NCBI GenBank assembly: GCA_948766235.1
Contig: CAQCFX010000002.1
Location: 2,557-50,898 of the forward strand
Direction of reading: 5' to 3'
DNA: 48,342 nucleotides
From: an uncultured Oscillospiraceae bacterium
GTDB taxonomy: Bacteria; Bacillota; Clostridia; Oscillospirales; Oscillospiraceae
The first letter of the stretch is position 1. The number at the start of each line of letters is the position of its first letter. Under the pieces are notes generated by a model, which did not search any database, had not been told where the DNA came from, and saw only the letters and a list, made by a program, of their open reading frames with translations. Below are positions 27,120 through 35,281 of the stretch, in pieces. A program made the position numbers and the translations under genes.

Positions 27120-27157
27120 GCGCATATGCTTCCCTGTAAGGAGGGGAGCATATGCGC
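27120..27157 (+). promoter_or_regulatory. Hairpin enclosing the dapF ribosome binding site and start codon
   Basis: GCGCATATGCT (27120-27130) pairs perfectly with 27147-27157, and four more pairs (27131-27134 with 27143-27146, one G-U) extend the stem to 15 bp around an 8-base loop TGTAAGGA. The dapF SD (AAGGAGGGG) spans loop and stem, and the ATG at 27152 is inside the stem. It would block initiation unless opened; alternatively GCATATGC is a DNA operator. No T-run follows, so it is not a normal terminator. Confidence 0.65.
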
Positions 27158-27946
27158 TTTACTAAAATGCACGGTTTGGGGAACGACTATATTTTTCTCA
27201 ACTGTATGGAAGCTGAACCTGCCGACCTGCCCGGACTGGCGCGGCGATTGTCTGACCGCCACTTTGGCATAGGAGGGGATGGAATCATCTGCGTATGCCC
27301 ATCCGGGCAGGCGGATTTTCGGATGCGGATGTTTAACGCTGACGGTTCCGAGGGAGCTATGTGCGGCAATGGAATTCGCTGCTTCGGCAAGTATGTTTAT
27401 GAGCGAGAGCTGACGAAGAAAACCCGGCTGCTGATTGAGACCCAGGCAGGGAATCGGGAACTGAAAATGAGTGTAAACGGAAAAGCCATTACAGAAGTAG
27501 AGGTAGACATGGGCGAGCCGCTGATTGCTGAGCTGGTGAATCTATTCATATTTGACAATCGCTATACCGCAATTTCGGTGTCCATGGGCAATCCCCACGC
27601 GGTGATTGAGGTGGAGAATCCCGGGGCGCTGGACCTGGGGACGGTTGGACCGGCGGTTGAATGTCATTCGGATTTTCCCAATCGGGTCAACGCCGAATTT
27701 ATCCGGGTGATAGACCGCTCCACGTTGGAGCTGCGGGTGTGGGAGCGGGGCAGCGGGGAGACGCTGGCCTGTGGCACCGGGGCCTGTGCGGCCGTGGCCG
27801 CGATGGCCGCCGTGGGCAAACTGAACCGGGAGGCGGTGGTACGCCTGGCCGGAGGCAATCTGTGGGTGCGCTGGGAGGAGAAATCCGGCCATGTGTTGAT
27901 GACCGGCCCTGCCGTGACGGTTTTTGATGGTGAACTTGCCGATTGA
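27152..27946 (+). CDS. dapF: Diaminopimelate epimerase
   Basis: 264 residues. Interconverts LL- and meso-diaminopimelate, the last step toward the peptidoglycan cross-linking residue and lysine. The catalytic cysteines are Cys71 (AMCGNGIRCFGKY) and Cys207 (LACGTGACAAV); MHGLGNDYI near the start is the family signature. It is followed 74 bases later by dapL, which supplies LL-DAP, so the two genes give LL-DAP to meso-DAP. Its start codon is buried in a hairpin, unusual in this window. Confidence 0.96.
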   Translation: MRFTKMHGLGNDYIFLNCMEAEPADLPGLARRLSDRHFGIGGDGIICVCPSGQADFRMRMFNADGSEGAMCGNGIRCFGKYVYERELTKKTRLLIETQAGNRELKMSVNGKAITEVEVDMGEPLIAELVNLFIFDNRYTAISVSMGNPHAVIEVENPGALDLGTVGPAVECHSDFPNRVNAEFIRVIDRSTLELRVWERGSGETLACGTGACAAVAAMAAVGKLNREAVVRLAGGNLWVRWEEKSGHVLMTGPAVTVFDGELAD

Positions 27947-28020
27947 CCCCGGCGGGCTTTTTGTGTAAAATGGCGCTATACACCATAGTGATTTAATTCG
28001 ATGAAGTGAGGAGTGGTCCC

Positions 28021-29238
28021 ATGGTCCGGATCAATCAGAATTTTCTCAAGCTGCCGGGCGGCTATCTGTTCCCGGAAATTGGCCGCCGGGTGCGGGCTTT
28101 TTCCGCGCAAAATCCGCCGAAGCCGTTAATCCGACTGGGAATCGGCGATGTGACCCAGCCGTTGGCTCCCGCTGTTGTGGAGGCTATGGTGAAGGCGTCC
28201 AAGGAGATGGGGGAAAAGGAGACCTTCCGCGGCTATTGCGAGGAAACCTGCTGCGCCTATGATTTTCTCCGCTTTGCCATCCGGGATTCCTATGGGGAGC
28301 GGGAAGTGGACATCGCCGACGATGAAATTTTTGTGTCCGATGGGGCCAAAAGCGACTGCGGAAGCATTGGCGATATTTTTTCTGTGGACAATGTGGTTGC
28401 GGTGTGCGACCCGGTATACCCTGTCTATGTGGACACCAACGCCATGTCTGGACGGGCGGGGGAGTATGACGGAGAGAAATGGACCCGGCTGATTTATCTG
28501 CCCTGTACGGAGGAAAACAGCTTCTTTCCGGACCTGCCGGCAGGCCCGGCGCCCGACCTTATCTACCTGTGTTCCCCCAACAACCCCACGGGTGCGGCCG
28601 CGACGAAGGAGCAGCTGAAGGTGTGGGTGGATTACGCAAACGCCAACGGCAGCGTGATTCTCTTTGACTCCGCCTATGAGGCGTTTATCAGCCAGTCCGG
28701 CATTCCTCACAGCATTTTTGAGGTTGAGGGAGCCAAGACCTGCGCCATTGAGTTTCGGTCCTTCTCCAAGAGCGCCGGATTTACCGGCACCCGCTGCGCC
28801 TATACCGTGATTCCCAAGGAACTGGAGCGGGAGGGCGTGTCTCTAAACGCCCTGTGGAGCCGCCGCCAGGGAACAAAGTTTAACGGCGTGCCCTATGTGG
28901 TCCAGCGGGCGGCGCAGGCGGTATTTACCCCGGAGGGAAAGGCACAGACAAGGGCCGCCATTGATTATTATCTGAACAACGCCAAGGTCATAAAGGAGGG
29001 GCTGACAGCTGCCGGACTGACGGTATACGGGGGAGTGAACGCGCCCTATCTGTGGGTGAAGACTCCCAATGGGATGCCGTCCTGGGACTTTTTTGACCTG
29101 CTGCTGAAAAAAGCCTGCGTGGTGACAACGCCCGGCGCGGGCTTTGGACCCAGCGGGGAGGGGTACATCCGCGTTACCGCCTTTGGCGACGCGGACGCCA
29201 CGGTGGAGGCGGTGGAGCGCATCGTTTCTGTGATATAA
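28021..29238 (+). CDS. dapL: LL-diaminopimelate aminotransferase
   Basis: 405 residues from ATG 28021 (GTGAGGAGTGG upstream; the in-frame GTG at 28006 is in the SD). It converts tetrahydrodipicolinate directly to LL-DAP with glutamate, bypassing the succinylase or acetylase routes. Class I aminotransferase motifs: RLGIGDVTQPLAPAV, SDGAKSDCGSIGDIF, YLCSPNNPTG, and SFSKSAGFTG with PLP-Lys250. Length and the DGAKSDCG stretch distinguish DapL from other aminotransferases. It ends with a strong terminator before the spoIIIA operon. Confidence 0.95.
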   Translation: MVRINQNFLKLPGGYLFPEIGRRVRAFSAQNPPKPLIRLGIGDVTQPLAPAVVEAMVKASKEMGEKETFRGYCEETCCAYDFLRFAIRDSYGEREVDIADDEIFVSDGAKSDCGSIGDIFSVDNVVAVCDPVYPVYVDTNAMSGRAGEYDGEKWTRLIYLPCTEENSFFPDLPAGPAPDLIYLCSPNNPTGAAATKEQLKVWVDYANANGSVILFDSAYEAFISQSGIPHSIFEVEGAKTCAIEFRSFSKSAGFTGTRCAYTVIPKELEREGVSLNALWSRRQGTKFNGVPYVVQRAAQAVFTPEGKAQTRAAIDYYLNNAKVIKEGLTAAGLTVYGGVNAPYLWVKTPNGMPSWDFFDLLLKKACVVTTPGAGFGPSGEGYIRVTAFGDADATVEAVERIVSVI

Positions 29239-29251
29239 GTATAATTGTTTG

Positions 29252-29288
29252 AAAGCTGCCTGCCGGAGGTCCGGCGGGCAGCTTTTTT
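29252..29288 (+). terminator. dapL terminator
   Basis: A strong GC-rich stem of about 14 bp (29253-29266 with 29271-29284, 4-base loop) ends in TTTTTT. It closes the dapF-dapL unit. Confidence 0.88.
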
Positions 29289-29323
29289 GCATCTGGGGGC
29301 GGCGCTGAAATTTTGCCGGGGCG

Positions 29324-29353
29324 GAATATTGTGGGACGTGCTCTCATATGAAT
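29324..29353 (+). promoter_or_regulatory. Sigma-E promoter of the spoIIIA operon
   Basis: GAATATT (29324-29330), a 14-base spacer and CATATGAAT (29345-29353) match the mother-cell sigma-E consensus (-35 ATATT-like, -10 CATAnnnT). It is 21 bases before the spoIIIAA start. In Bacillus this operon is sigma-E controlled. Confidence 0.72.
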
Positions 29354-29373
29354 GGGACAACCAGTGAGGGCAG

Positions 29374-30285
29374 GTGAGAAGATTGAGCGGGCAAAGGGCA
29401 TGGGAAGGCGCGGCGGCGGTGCTGCCGGCGGCGCTGTTCAGGGGGCTTGAGGATATTGGAGCGGAACGATTAGAACAGCTGGAGGAGCTGCGCCTGCGCC
29501 GGGGCTTTCCCATGACAGCGCTGCTTTCCGGCGGCGAGGTGGAGACAGGCGGTCCCTGTGTGGGAGAGGAGGAGCTGCGTCAGGTGGTGGAGAACGCCAC
29601 CCAGGCCTCCGCCCATACGGCGCTGGACCGTGTGCGGCAGGGATTTGTCACCTTACGGGGAGGTCACCGGGTGGGGCTGTGCGGCACGGTGGCGCGTCGC
29701 GACGGACAGATTGTCACCCTGCGGGAGATATCCTCCTTGTCCATTCGGGTGGCCCGGTGCGTGGAGGGACCGGCGAGAGCGCTGCTGCCGGAGCTGATGG
29801 AACACGGAGTATTTCTCAGCACTTTGGTTTTGGCCCCGCCGGGGGCGGGCAAAACCACTCTGCTGCGGGATTTAATCAGAGGACTTTCCGATGGGGACGC
29901 CGGACCGCCCCAGCGCGTCGGCGTTGTGGACGAGCGGGGAGAGATTGCCGCGCTGTGGCGGGGAGAGCCGCAATTTTATGTGGGCAGGCACACCGACGTG
30001 ATGGATGGCTGCGGTAAGGCGGAGGGGCTGTCCATTCTCATTCGGGGAATGAACCCCCAGGCGGCGGCGGTGGATGAAATCACCGACCCGGCCGATGTGG
30101 GGGCGGTTATGTCCGCGGCGGGCTGCGGAGTGGCGCTGATTGCCACCACCCACGGGGGCGGCATAGGCGACTTGGAGCGCAGAGCGTCCTATCGCGAATT
30201 GCTGGCGGCCCGGATATTCCGGCGGCTGGTTGTGCTGGAGCGCAGAGAGGGCAAACGGGTGATTCGAACGGAGGCAATGCCATGA
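29374..30285 (+). CDS. spoIIIAA: Stage III sporulation protein AA (ATPase)
   Basis: 303 residues from GTG 29374 (GAGGGCAG upstream; a TTG at 29383 is the alternative). A secretion-type ATPase: Walker A LAPPGAGKTTLL (about 152-163), then VGVVDERGEIAALWRG, Walker B region AAAVDEITD near 230 and IATTHGG. It is thought to energise the SpoIIIA-SpoIIQ channel linking mother cell and forespore during engulfment. First gene of the operon and overlapping spoIIIAB by 4 bases. Confidence 0.95.
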   Translation: MRRLSGQRAWEGAAAVLPAALFRGLEDIGAERLEQLEELRLRRGFPMTALLSGGEVETGGPCVGEEELRQVVENATQASAHTALDRVRQGFVTLRGGHRVGLCGTVARRDGQIVTLREISSLSIRVARCVEGPARALLPELMEHGVFLSTLVLAPPGAGKTTLLRDLIRGLSDGDAGPPQRVGVVDERGEIAALWRGEPQFYVGRHTDVMDGCGKAEGLSILIRGMNPQAAAVDEITDPADVGAVMSAAGCGVALIATTHGGGIGDLERRASYRELLAARIFRRLVVLERREGKRVIRTEAMP

Positions 30286-30822
30286 CGCGGCTTATGGGGG
30301 CTGTGCTGCTGGCGCTGGGCTGTGGGGCCGTGGGTTGGGGAGCGGTTGGACGGCTGGAGCGGCGGGTCAGGGATTTGCGGTCAGCCGCGCGGCATTGGTC
30401 TCGCCGTTCACGAAGCGGCGGGCCTGGATGTCCTTCAGCGAGAGCTGGGCTGGCGGCTGGCGCCGCTGCCCGCCGCACTGGATACGGCAGCGAAGGAGAC
30501 CCACGGCTGCGCCGCACGCTTCTTTGAGCAGTGCGCGCAGGGAGCGGGAAGACTGAACGGTCGTTCCTTTCAACAGGTATGGCGGGAGGAGCTGGAGGCG
30601 TGCCCGCTTCAGTTAACGGAGGAGGACAAGCAGCTGTTGGAGCAGCTGGGGTCTGTATTGGGGCGGTATGATGGAGAGAGTCAGCGCAAGGCCATTGAGG
30701 AGGGGGTATCCAGGCTGGACCGGCAGATTGTTCAGGCCGGAGAGGACCGCCGCCGTCTGGGCAGGGTGTATGGCGCGCTGGGAATGACCGCAGGGCTATT
30801 TCTGGCCGTCCTGTTAATTTAG
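30282..30822 (+). pseudogene. spoIIIAB: Stage III sporulation protein AB, frameshifted
   Basis: The N-terminal frame from ATG 30282 gives the expected membrane helix and LERRVRDLRSA, then loses similarity. The remainder of SpoIIIAB (VLQRELGWRLAPLPAAL ... GALGMTAGLFLAVLLI) continues in the +1 frame from about 30424 to the stop at 30822. The switch lies about 30385-30423, where the codons of both frames are unlike the family. Joined, the protein would be about 180 residues, near the usual 171. SpoIIIAB is required for sporulation in Bacillus, and the neighbours are intact, so a sequence error or recent mutation is likely. Confidence 0.8.
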
Positions 30823-30856
30823 TAAAAGCCGCATACAAAGGATGGGAGGACGTACC

Positions 30857-31051
30857 ATGAATGTAGATTTGATTTTTAAAATTGCCGCCATTGGCATCCT
30901 GGTTTCCGTGCTCAACCAGGTGCTGACCCGGTCGGGGCGGGATGAGATGGCCACGATGACCACTTTGGTAGCGCTGGTGGTGGTGCTGATGATTGTGGTG
31001 CAGGAGATTAGCGACCTGTTTGACCTGGTGAAGAATCTGTTTGGGCTGTGA
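30857..31051 (+). CDS. spoIIIAC: Stage III sporulation protein AC
   Basis: 64 residues from ATG 30857 (GGGAGGACG upstream; the longer frame at 30842 is rejected). Two membrane helices, about 5-22 and 34-54, with DLIFKIAAIGILVSVLNQVL and the SpoIIIAC signature LTRSGRDEMA between. A small channel component, overlapping spoIIIAD by 4 bases (GTGA). Confidence 0.93.
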   Translation: MNVDLIFKIAAIGILVSVLNQVLTRSGRDEMATMTTLVALVVVLMIVVQEISDLFDLVKNLFGL

Positions 31052-31434
31052 ACGACGTGATTCGGATTGCCGCGGCGGCGATTGCCGCGGCAGTGTGTGC
31101 CTCAGTGGTGCGCAAGCAGGAGCCGGAGCTGGGACTGGCGCTGGCGGTTTGCGCCAGTGCGCTCATTCTTCTGTACTGTTCCGGGGCGCTGAGCGCCGCG
31201 ACAGAGTTGATGGACAAGCTGGTAGAGACCGGCGGTTTGTCGGCGCAAGTGGTGGAGCCAGTGGTGAAGACGGCGGGGATTGCCATCATTACGCGCTTGT
31301 CCGCCGATTTTTGCCGGGATGCCAAGGAGGGCGGCTTGGCATCGGCGGTGGAATTGGCGGGGACGGCGCTGGCACTGGTGACGGTACTCCCGCTGATGTC
31401 GGCGGTGGTGGATGTGCTGATGGAGCTGATGTAG
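31048..31434 (+). CDS. spoIIIAD: Stage III sporulation protein AD
   Basis: 128 residues from a GTG overlapping the spoIIIAC stop. Multi-helix membrane protein with the pattern VVRKQEPELGLALAVCAS, VVEPVVKTAGIAIITRLSADF and CRDAKEGGLASAVELAGT. It is paralogous to SpoIIIAC in its second half and is a likely channel subunit. 17 bases before spoIIIAE. Confidence 0.93.
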   Translation: MNDVIRIAAAAIAAAVCASVVRKQEPELGLALAVCASALILLYCSGALSAATELMDKLVETGGLSAQVVEPVVKTAGIAIITRLSADFCRDAKEGGLASAVELAGTALALVTVLPLMSAVVDVLMELM

Positions 31435-31451
31435 CAAAAGGAGGCGGGGCG

Positions 31452-32555
31452 ATGAGAAGCAGGGTGATTTTTGCGCTGCTGCCGCTGCTGCTGGCGGTGC
31501 TCTGCCTGCCCGCTCGGGCGCTGACGGCGGAGGAGGCACTGTCCATTCAGGAGGAAGGGCTGGAGCTGGACAAGCTGGAGCGGTCAGCGGCGGAACATGG
31601 CGGAACGGCAGAGTATGGAGCCGGTTTGGATGAGGGGCTGGTGGGTCTGCTGGATACCGGGACGAGGGAGCTGGGCGGCGTGTTCAGGCGCGCGGCGCGT
31701 TCCGGTGTGCTGATTCTGGTGATTTTGCTGTTTTGCGGTCTGGCGCAGACCGTCCAGGAGGGAATGGGAAAAAGCGAGGTTCGCACGGTTTCCCTGGCGG
31801 GGACGCTGGCGGTGACAGCGGTGGCGGTAGCGGATGTGAACGCTCTTTTGGGCATGGGAACCGAAGCCATTGAGAAGATGACATCCTTTGCCAATGTGCT
31901 GCTGCCCACGGTGGCGGCGGTGACCGCGGCCACCGGCGCCATCACCGGGGCGGCGGCACGGCAGCTGGCGGCGGCGCTTTTTTCCGATGTGCTGGTCAAC
32001 GTAATCAGCGGCCTGTTGGTTCCGCTGCTGTATGGGTATATTGCCGCCTCGGTGGCTCAGGCCGCCACCGGCGAGGAGGGACTCAAGCGGTTGGCGGATT
32101 TATTAAAGTGGGCGGTGACCACAGTGCTGACTATGGTGATGCTGGTTTTTGTGGGTTACCTTACCACCAGCGGAGCAGTGGCGAGCGGGGCGGACGCGGC
32201 CACGGTAAAAGCGGCCAAGTTTGCCATTTCCGGGGCCATTCCGGTGGTGGGCGGTATTCTGTCCGATGCCGCGGAGACGGTGCTGGCTTCGGCGGGAGTG
32301 CTGAAAGGAACGGTAGGTGTGTTTGGAATGGTGACAATTTTGGGAATCTGCCTGCTTCCGCTGCTGCGGCTGGCAATCCATTACCTGGTTTATAAGCTGG
32401 TGGCGGCCGTTTCCGCCACTATGGGCAGCGGGCCGGTGTGGGAGCTGGTGGATCGAATCAGCGGCGCGTTTGGATTGGTGCTGGGCATGATGGGGGCTTG
32501 CTGCCTGCTGCTGCTCATCGCGCTGGTGTCCTGCGTATCGGTGGCAGCGGTATGA
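31452..32555 (+). CDS. spoIIIAE: Stage III sporulation protein AE
   Basis: 367 residues from ATG 31452 (AGGAGGCGGGGCG upstream). N-terminal signal-like segment (VIFALLPLLLAVLCLPARA), an acidic linker, then about six to eight membrane helices rich in Ala, Val and Gly. Motifs include SFANVLLPTVAAVTAATGA, SDVLVNVISGLLVPLLYG and SGAIPVVGGILSDAAETVL. It forms the main membrane body of the feeding-tube complex. Overlaps spoIIIAF by 4 bases. Confidence 0.95.
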   Translation: MRSRVIFALLPLLLAVLCLPARALTAEEALSIQEEGLELDKLERSAAEHGGTAEYGAGLDEGLVGLLDTGTRELGGVFRRAARSGVLILVILLFCGLAQTVQEGMGKSEVRTVSLAGTLAVTAVAVADVNALLGMGTEAIEKMTSFANVLLPTVAAVTAATGAITGAAARQLAAALFSDVLVNVISGLLVPLLYGYIAASVAQAATGEEGLKRLADLLKWAVTTVLTMVMLVFVGYLTTSGAVASGADAATVKAAKFAISGAIPVVGGILSDAAETVLASAGVLKGTVGVFGMVTILGICLLPLLRLAIHYLVYKLVAAVSATMGSGPVWELVDRISGAFGLVLGMMGACCLLLLIALVSCVSVAAV

Positions 32556-33043
32556 TGGAGTTGGTGCGGCAATGGCTGCTTGGGGTGGCGTGCACGGCTA
32601 TGGTGCTGGCGCTGGCCGATAGCCTGGTACCGAAGGGAAACGCGAAAAAAGTATGCCGGCTGGCCGGTGGGCTTGCATTGCTGGTGGCGGCGGTGGGGCC
32701 GGTGCTCCGAATAGACGAGGAGTTTTTGTCCCATGCGATAGAGGAGTACCAGGCCATGGGGCAAAGCTATGAAAAAATTTTGGAGGAGAAGAACGCTTTG
32801 CTCTACCAAACCATCATAGAAGACGCCGCGGCCGCATATATTGTGGACAAGGCGGAGGAATTCGGCATTTCCTGTCAGGCGGAGGTGACCTTTTCATATG
32901 ATGAGGACGGCGTACCCAGCCCCTGGGAGGTCACCGCCAGGGGGAGGTGGACGGAGGAACAGCGTGTTCAGCTCAGTCAGATGGTAGAGGAGGACCTGGG
33001 GGTTCCCACCCAGCGGCAGTATTACGAGGAGATAGGGCCATGA
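32552..33043 (+). CDS. spoIIIAF: Stage III sporulation protein AF
   Basis: 163 residues from ATG 32552 (overlaps the spoIIIAE stop in ATGA; a second ATG follows at 32555). Two N-terminal membrane helices (about 7-24 and 38-53) flank KGNAKKVCRLAGGLAL, the family signature; the C-terminal soluble domain (residues ~65-160) resembles the ring-building fold. It precedes and overlaps spoIIIAG by 4 bases. Confidence 0.9.
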   Translation: MMELVRQWLLGVACTAMVLALADSLVPKGNAKKVCRLAGGLALLVAAVGPVLRIDEEFLSHAIEEYQAMGQSYEKILEEKNALLYQTIIEDAAAAYIVDKAEEFGISCQAEVTFSYDEDGVPSPWEVTARGRWTEEQRVQLSQMVEEDLGVPTQRQYYEEIGP

Positions 33044-33564
33044 AGCTTCAATGGAAAACACCGAACGCAGCAAAGCTGTGGAAATTGCTGGACCAGTACA
33101 AATATGTGCTGATTGTCATTGCTGTGGGCGTTGTGCTGCTGCTGTGGCCGTCGGGGGAGGGGAAGGAAAGCCACAGGGCCGAGGCCGGCGCACAGAGCGT
33201 TCAGGAGACCTTTGACCTGGCGGCGTTGGAGGAAAAGCTGTCTCAGACCTTGTCCCAGGTAGAGGGGGCGGGGAAGGTGAGCGTAACGCTCACAGTAAAA
33301 AGCGGCATGGAGCAGGTTTTGGCGTCGGACCGTTCTACCTCTGTGACGGACCGGGGAAGCAGCGTGGAGGAGGAGACGGTGCTGGTGAATTCCGGCTCGG
33401 GCCAAGAGGCGGTGCTTTTGATGCAGCGCTACCCCACATTTCAAGGGGCGCTGGTGGTGTGCGAGGGCGGGGACAACGCAGAGATTAGGCTGCTGATGGC
33501 CCGGGCGGTGTCGGCGCTCACGGGGATTGGCACAGACCGAATTACAGTGTGCAAAGGGGGATAA
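33040..33564 (+). CDS. spoIIIAG: Stage III sporulation protein AG
   Basis: 174 residues from ATG 33040. One N-terminal membrane helix (about 23-41, YVLIVIAVGVVLLLWPS), then an exposed ring-building domain with LSQTLSQVEGAGKVSVTLTV and the terminal TGIGTDRITVCKGG. SpoIIIAG assembles into a large ring between mother cell and forespore. It overlaps spoIIIAF and ends 34 bases before spoIIIAH. Confidence 0.92.
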   Translation: MKLQWKTPNAAKLWKLLDQYKYVLIVIAVGVVLLLWPSGEGKESHRAEAGAQSVQETFDLAALEEKLSQTLSQVEGAGKVSVTLTVKSGMEQVLASDRSTSVTDRGSSVEEETVLVNSGSGQEAVLLMQRYPTFQGALVVCEGGDNAEIRLLMARAVSALTGIGTDRITVCKGG

Positions 33565-33598
33565 GGTCCCCAATTATGGAAACTTGGAGGGCAGAGCG

Positions 33599-34198
33599 AT
33601 GAGTGTTTGGAAACGAAACGCAGTGGTGGTGGCCATAGTGCTGTTTGTGGGGGCCGCGGTATACCTGAATTGGTCCTACAGCAGCCAGACGGCGGACGGC
33701 GGAGGAAACGGTGAGGGCGGCGGCAAGTTGCTTGGTCAAACGACGCTGGTCAACGGTGAGGACGGCGGAAAGGACGCCGCCGGGGAAGCCAGCAGTGCGC
33801 CGGAACCGGCGGGAAGCAGCGCGCCCGGCGGTACGGTGTCCACGGGGTACTTTGCTTCGGCGCGGCTAAACCGGCAGCAGGCGCGAGACAGCGCGCTGGA
33901 ACTGCTCCAGCAGGCCGCCGCCGACGCCAACGCGCAGCAGGACGTGATTGATGAGGCGAACGCCTCCATCCAGACAATGGCGGCGCTGACATTGTCCGAG
34001 GCCCAGGTGGAGAATTTGGTTACCGCAAAGGGTTATGGCGACTGTGTATGCTTTATTGGCGACAACAGCGCCAGCGTGGTGGTGTCCTCTACTGCCGATG
34101 GGCTGAGCGAGACGGATATTGCCAAAATATCTGAGATTGTGATGGAGGAGACCGGACTGGCCGCCAGCAGGATTAAAATCATTGAAACCGAGCCGTAA
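33599..34198 (+). CDS. spoIIIAH: Stage III sporulation protein AH
   Basis: 199 residues from ATG 33599 (TTGGAGGGCAG upstream). One N-terminal membrane helix (about 7-25) and an exposed linker rich in Gly, Ser and Ala precede the YscJ-like domain: YFASARLNRQQARDSALELL, IQTMAALTLSEAQVENLVTA, KGYGDCVCFI and a C-terminal SRIKIIE. In Bacillus it binds forespore SpoIIQ and forms the zipper. Last gene of the operon. Confidence 0.93.
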   Translation: MSVWKRNAVVVAIVLFVGAAVYLNWSYSSQTADGGGNGEGGGKLLGQTTLVNGEDGGKDAAGEASSAPEPAGSSAPGGTVSTGYFASARLNRQQARDSALELLQQAAADANAQQDVIDEANASIQTMAALTLSEAQVENLVTAKGYGDCVCFIGDNSASVVVSSTADGLSETDIAKISEIVMEETGLAASRIKIIETEP

Positions 34199-34216
34199 TG
34201 TATACAAAATACGGGA

Positions 34217-34245
34217 TTGTAATTTGCGGGACAAGGTGATATAAT
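34217..34245 (+). promoter_or_regulatory. Promoter of the Asp23-family gene
   Basis: TTGTAA (34217-34222) and TATAAT (34240-34245), 17-base spacer, about 30 bases before the start codon. It suggests vegetative expression separate from the sigma-E operon before it. Confidence 0.68.
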
Positions 34246-34276
34246 AGCCTCAGCATTGATAGAAGGAGCGTGAGGC

Positions 34277-34648
34277 GTGATGGCCGAAGGCAAAGAATAT
34301 ATTTCCCACGAAAGTGAGTTGGGCAGCGTCAGCATTTCCGAGGAGGTGCTGGCTGTCATCGCGGCGGCGGCGGCGGTAGACGTAGAAGGTGTGAGTTCTC
34401 TGGGGTCCGGGCTGAGCAGCGATGTGACCGCCGCAGCCAACCGCAAGGCGCTGACCCGCGGCGTGCGCCTCGCGGTTGAGGACGAGCGGATTACAGTAGA
34501 CCTGTCCATTTTGGTGCGGTATGGCTATGTGGTGACTGACGTGGCCAAGGCGGTGCAGGACGCGGTGTTCAGCGCGGTGGAAAACACCAGCGGGCTGAGC
34601 GTGTCCTGTGTGAACGTAGCCGTGGTGGGCGTGACCTTCCAAAAATAA
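34277..34648 (+). CDS. Asp23/Gls24 family envelope stress protein
   Basis: 123 residues from GTG 34277 or ATG 34280 (AAGGAG at 34263-34268). Core pattern SISEEVLAVIAAAAAVDVEGV, ERITVDLSILVRYGY and VVTDVAKAVQDAVFSAVEN, followed by VNVAVVGVTF. Members sit on the membrane and support envelope homeostasis. In clostridia this gene stands between spoIIIAH and nusB, as here, usually without the amaP partner found in lactobacilli. It has its own promoter and terminator. Confidence 0.92.
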   Translation: MMAEGKEYISHESELGSVSISEEVLAVIAAAAAVDVEGVSSLGSGLSSDVTAAANRKALTRGVRLAVEDERITVDLSILVRYGYVVTDVAKAVQDAVFSAVENTSGLSVSCVNVAVVGVTFQK

Positions 34649-34667
34649 AGCGGTTGATCTACGGTTA

Positions 34668-34695
34668 GAGCCGGGCGCTGGCCCGGCTCTTTTTT
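34668..34695 (+). terminator. Terminator after the Asp23-family gene
   Basis: A 9-bp GC-rich stem (34668-34676 with 34681-34689, 4-base loop) ends in TTTTTTT. Confidence 0.85.
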
Positions 34696-34825
34696 CGCAA
34701 ATTGAAAAAAAGTATTTTCTTTTTTCCCCATGATGTGTATAATGAAATGGATATACAAAAATGGGGTGTTTTGCCCAGCAAGAGAGAAATGCCGGCAGTC
34801 TACGCCGGGAAAGGATGATTTCGCC

Positions 34826-35281
34826 ATGAACAGAAGCACTGCCCGCGAAATTGCCGTACACTTTGCCTTTGAGCTGCTGTTTTCGAACGAGCCGGCCCAG
34901 CAGCTGCTGAGTCGAGAGCTGACGCCGGAAGCCTTTACCGGACGGAGCCAGGATGAGCAGATGTATGCGCAGTTTCCTGACGAGGGGGAGCTGTCCTACA
35001 TCAAAACGCTGGTGGAAGGCGTGGGGAGCTGTGGGGCGGAACTGGATGGCTATATTGATAAATATGCCAAGGGCTGGAAGTTTTCCCGCATTGACCGGGT
35101 GGCGTCTGCCATTATGCGGGTGACCATGTATGAGATTCTGTATATGCCGGACATTCCCAACAAGGTGGCCATTAACGAGGCTGTGGAAATTGCAAAAAAA
35201 TATGTGGACGAGGATGTTGTGAAGTTTATCAACGGGATTCTCGGCTCCTTTATTCGGGCGGAGCTCCCCGAGCAGGTATGA
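34826..35281 (+). CDS. nusB: Transcription antitermination protein NusB
   Basis: 151 residues from ATG 34826 (AAGGATG upstream; a longer frame from 34730 lacks an SD). All-helical RNA-binding protein: TAREIAVHFAFELLFSNE at the start, WKFSRIDRVASAIMRVTMYE and the terminal KVAINEAVEIAKKYV then GILGSF. With NusE it binds boxA and supports rRNA antitermination. A possible -10 (TATAAT, 34738-34743) has no clear -35. First gene of the nusB-recN cluster; overlaps the next gene by 4 bases. Confidence 0.94.
   Translation: MNRSTAREIAVHFAFELLFSNEPAQQLLSRELTPEAFTGRSQDEQMYAQFPDEGELSYIKTLVEGVGSCGAELDGYIDKYAKGWKFSRIDRVASAIMRVTMYEILYMPDIPNKVAINEAVEIAKKYVDEDVVKFINGILGSFIRAELPEQV

Noticed and set aside
30322..30822. 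Intact spoIIIAB using the internal ATG at 30322
   Set aside because: This start loses the N-terminal membrane helix that is present in the other frame and encodes an unlike first ~34 residues.
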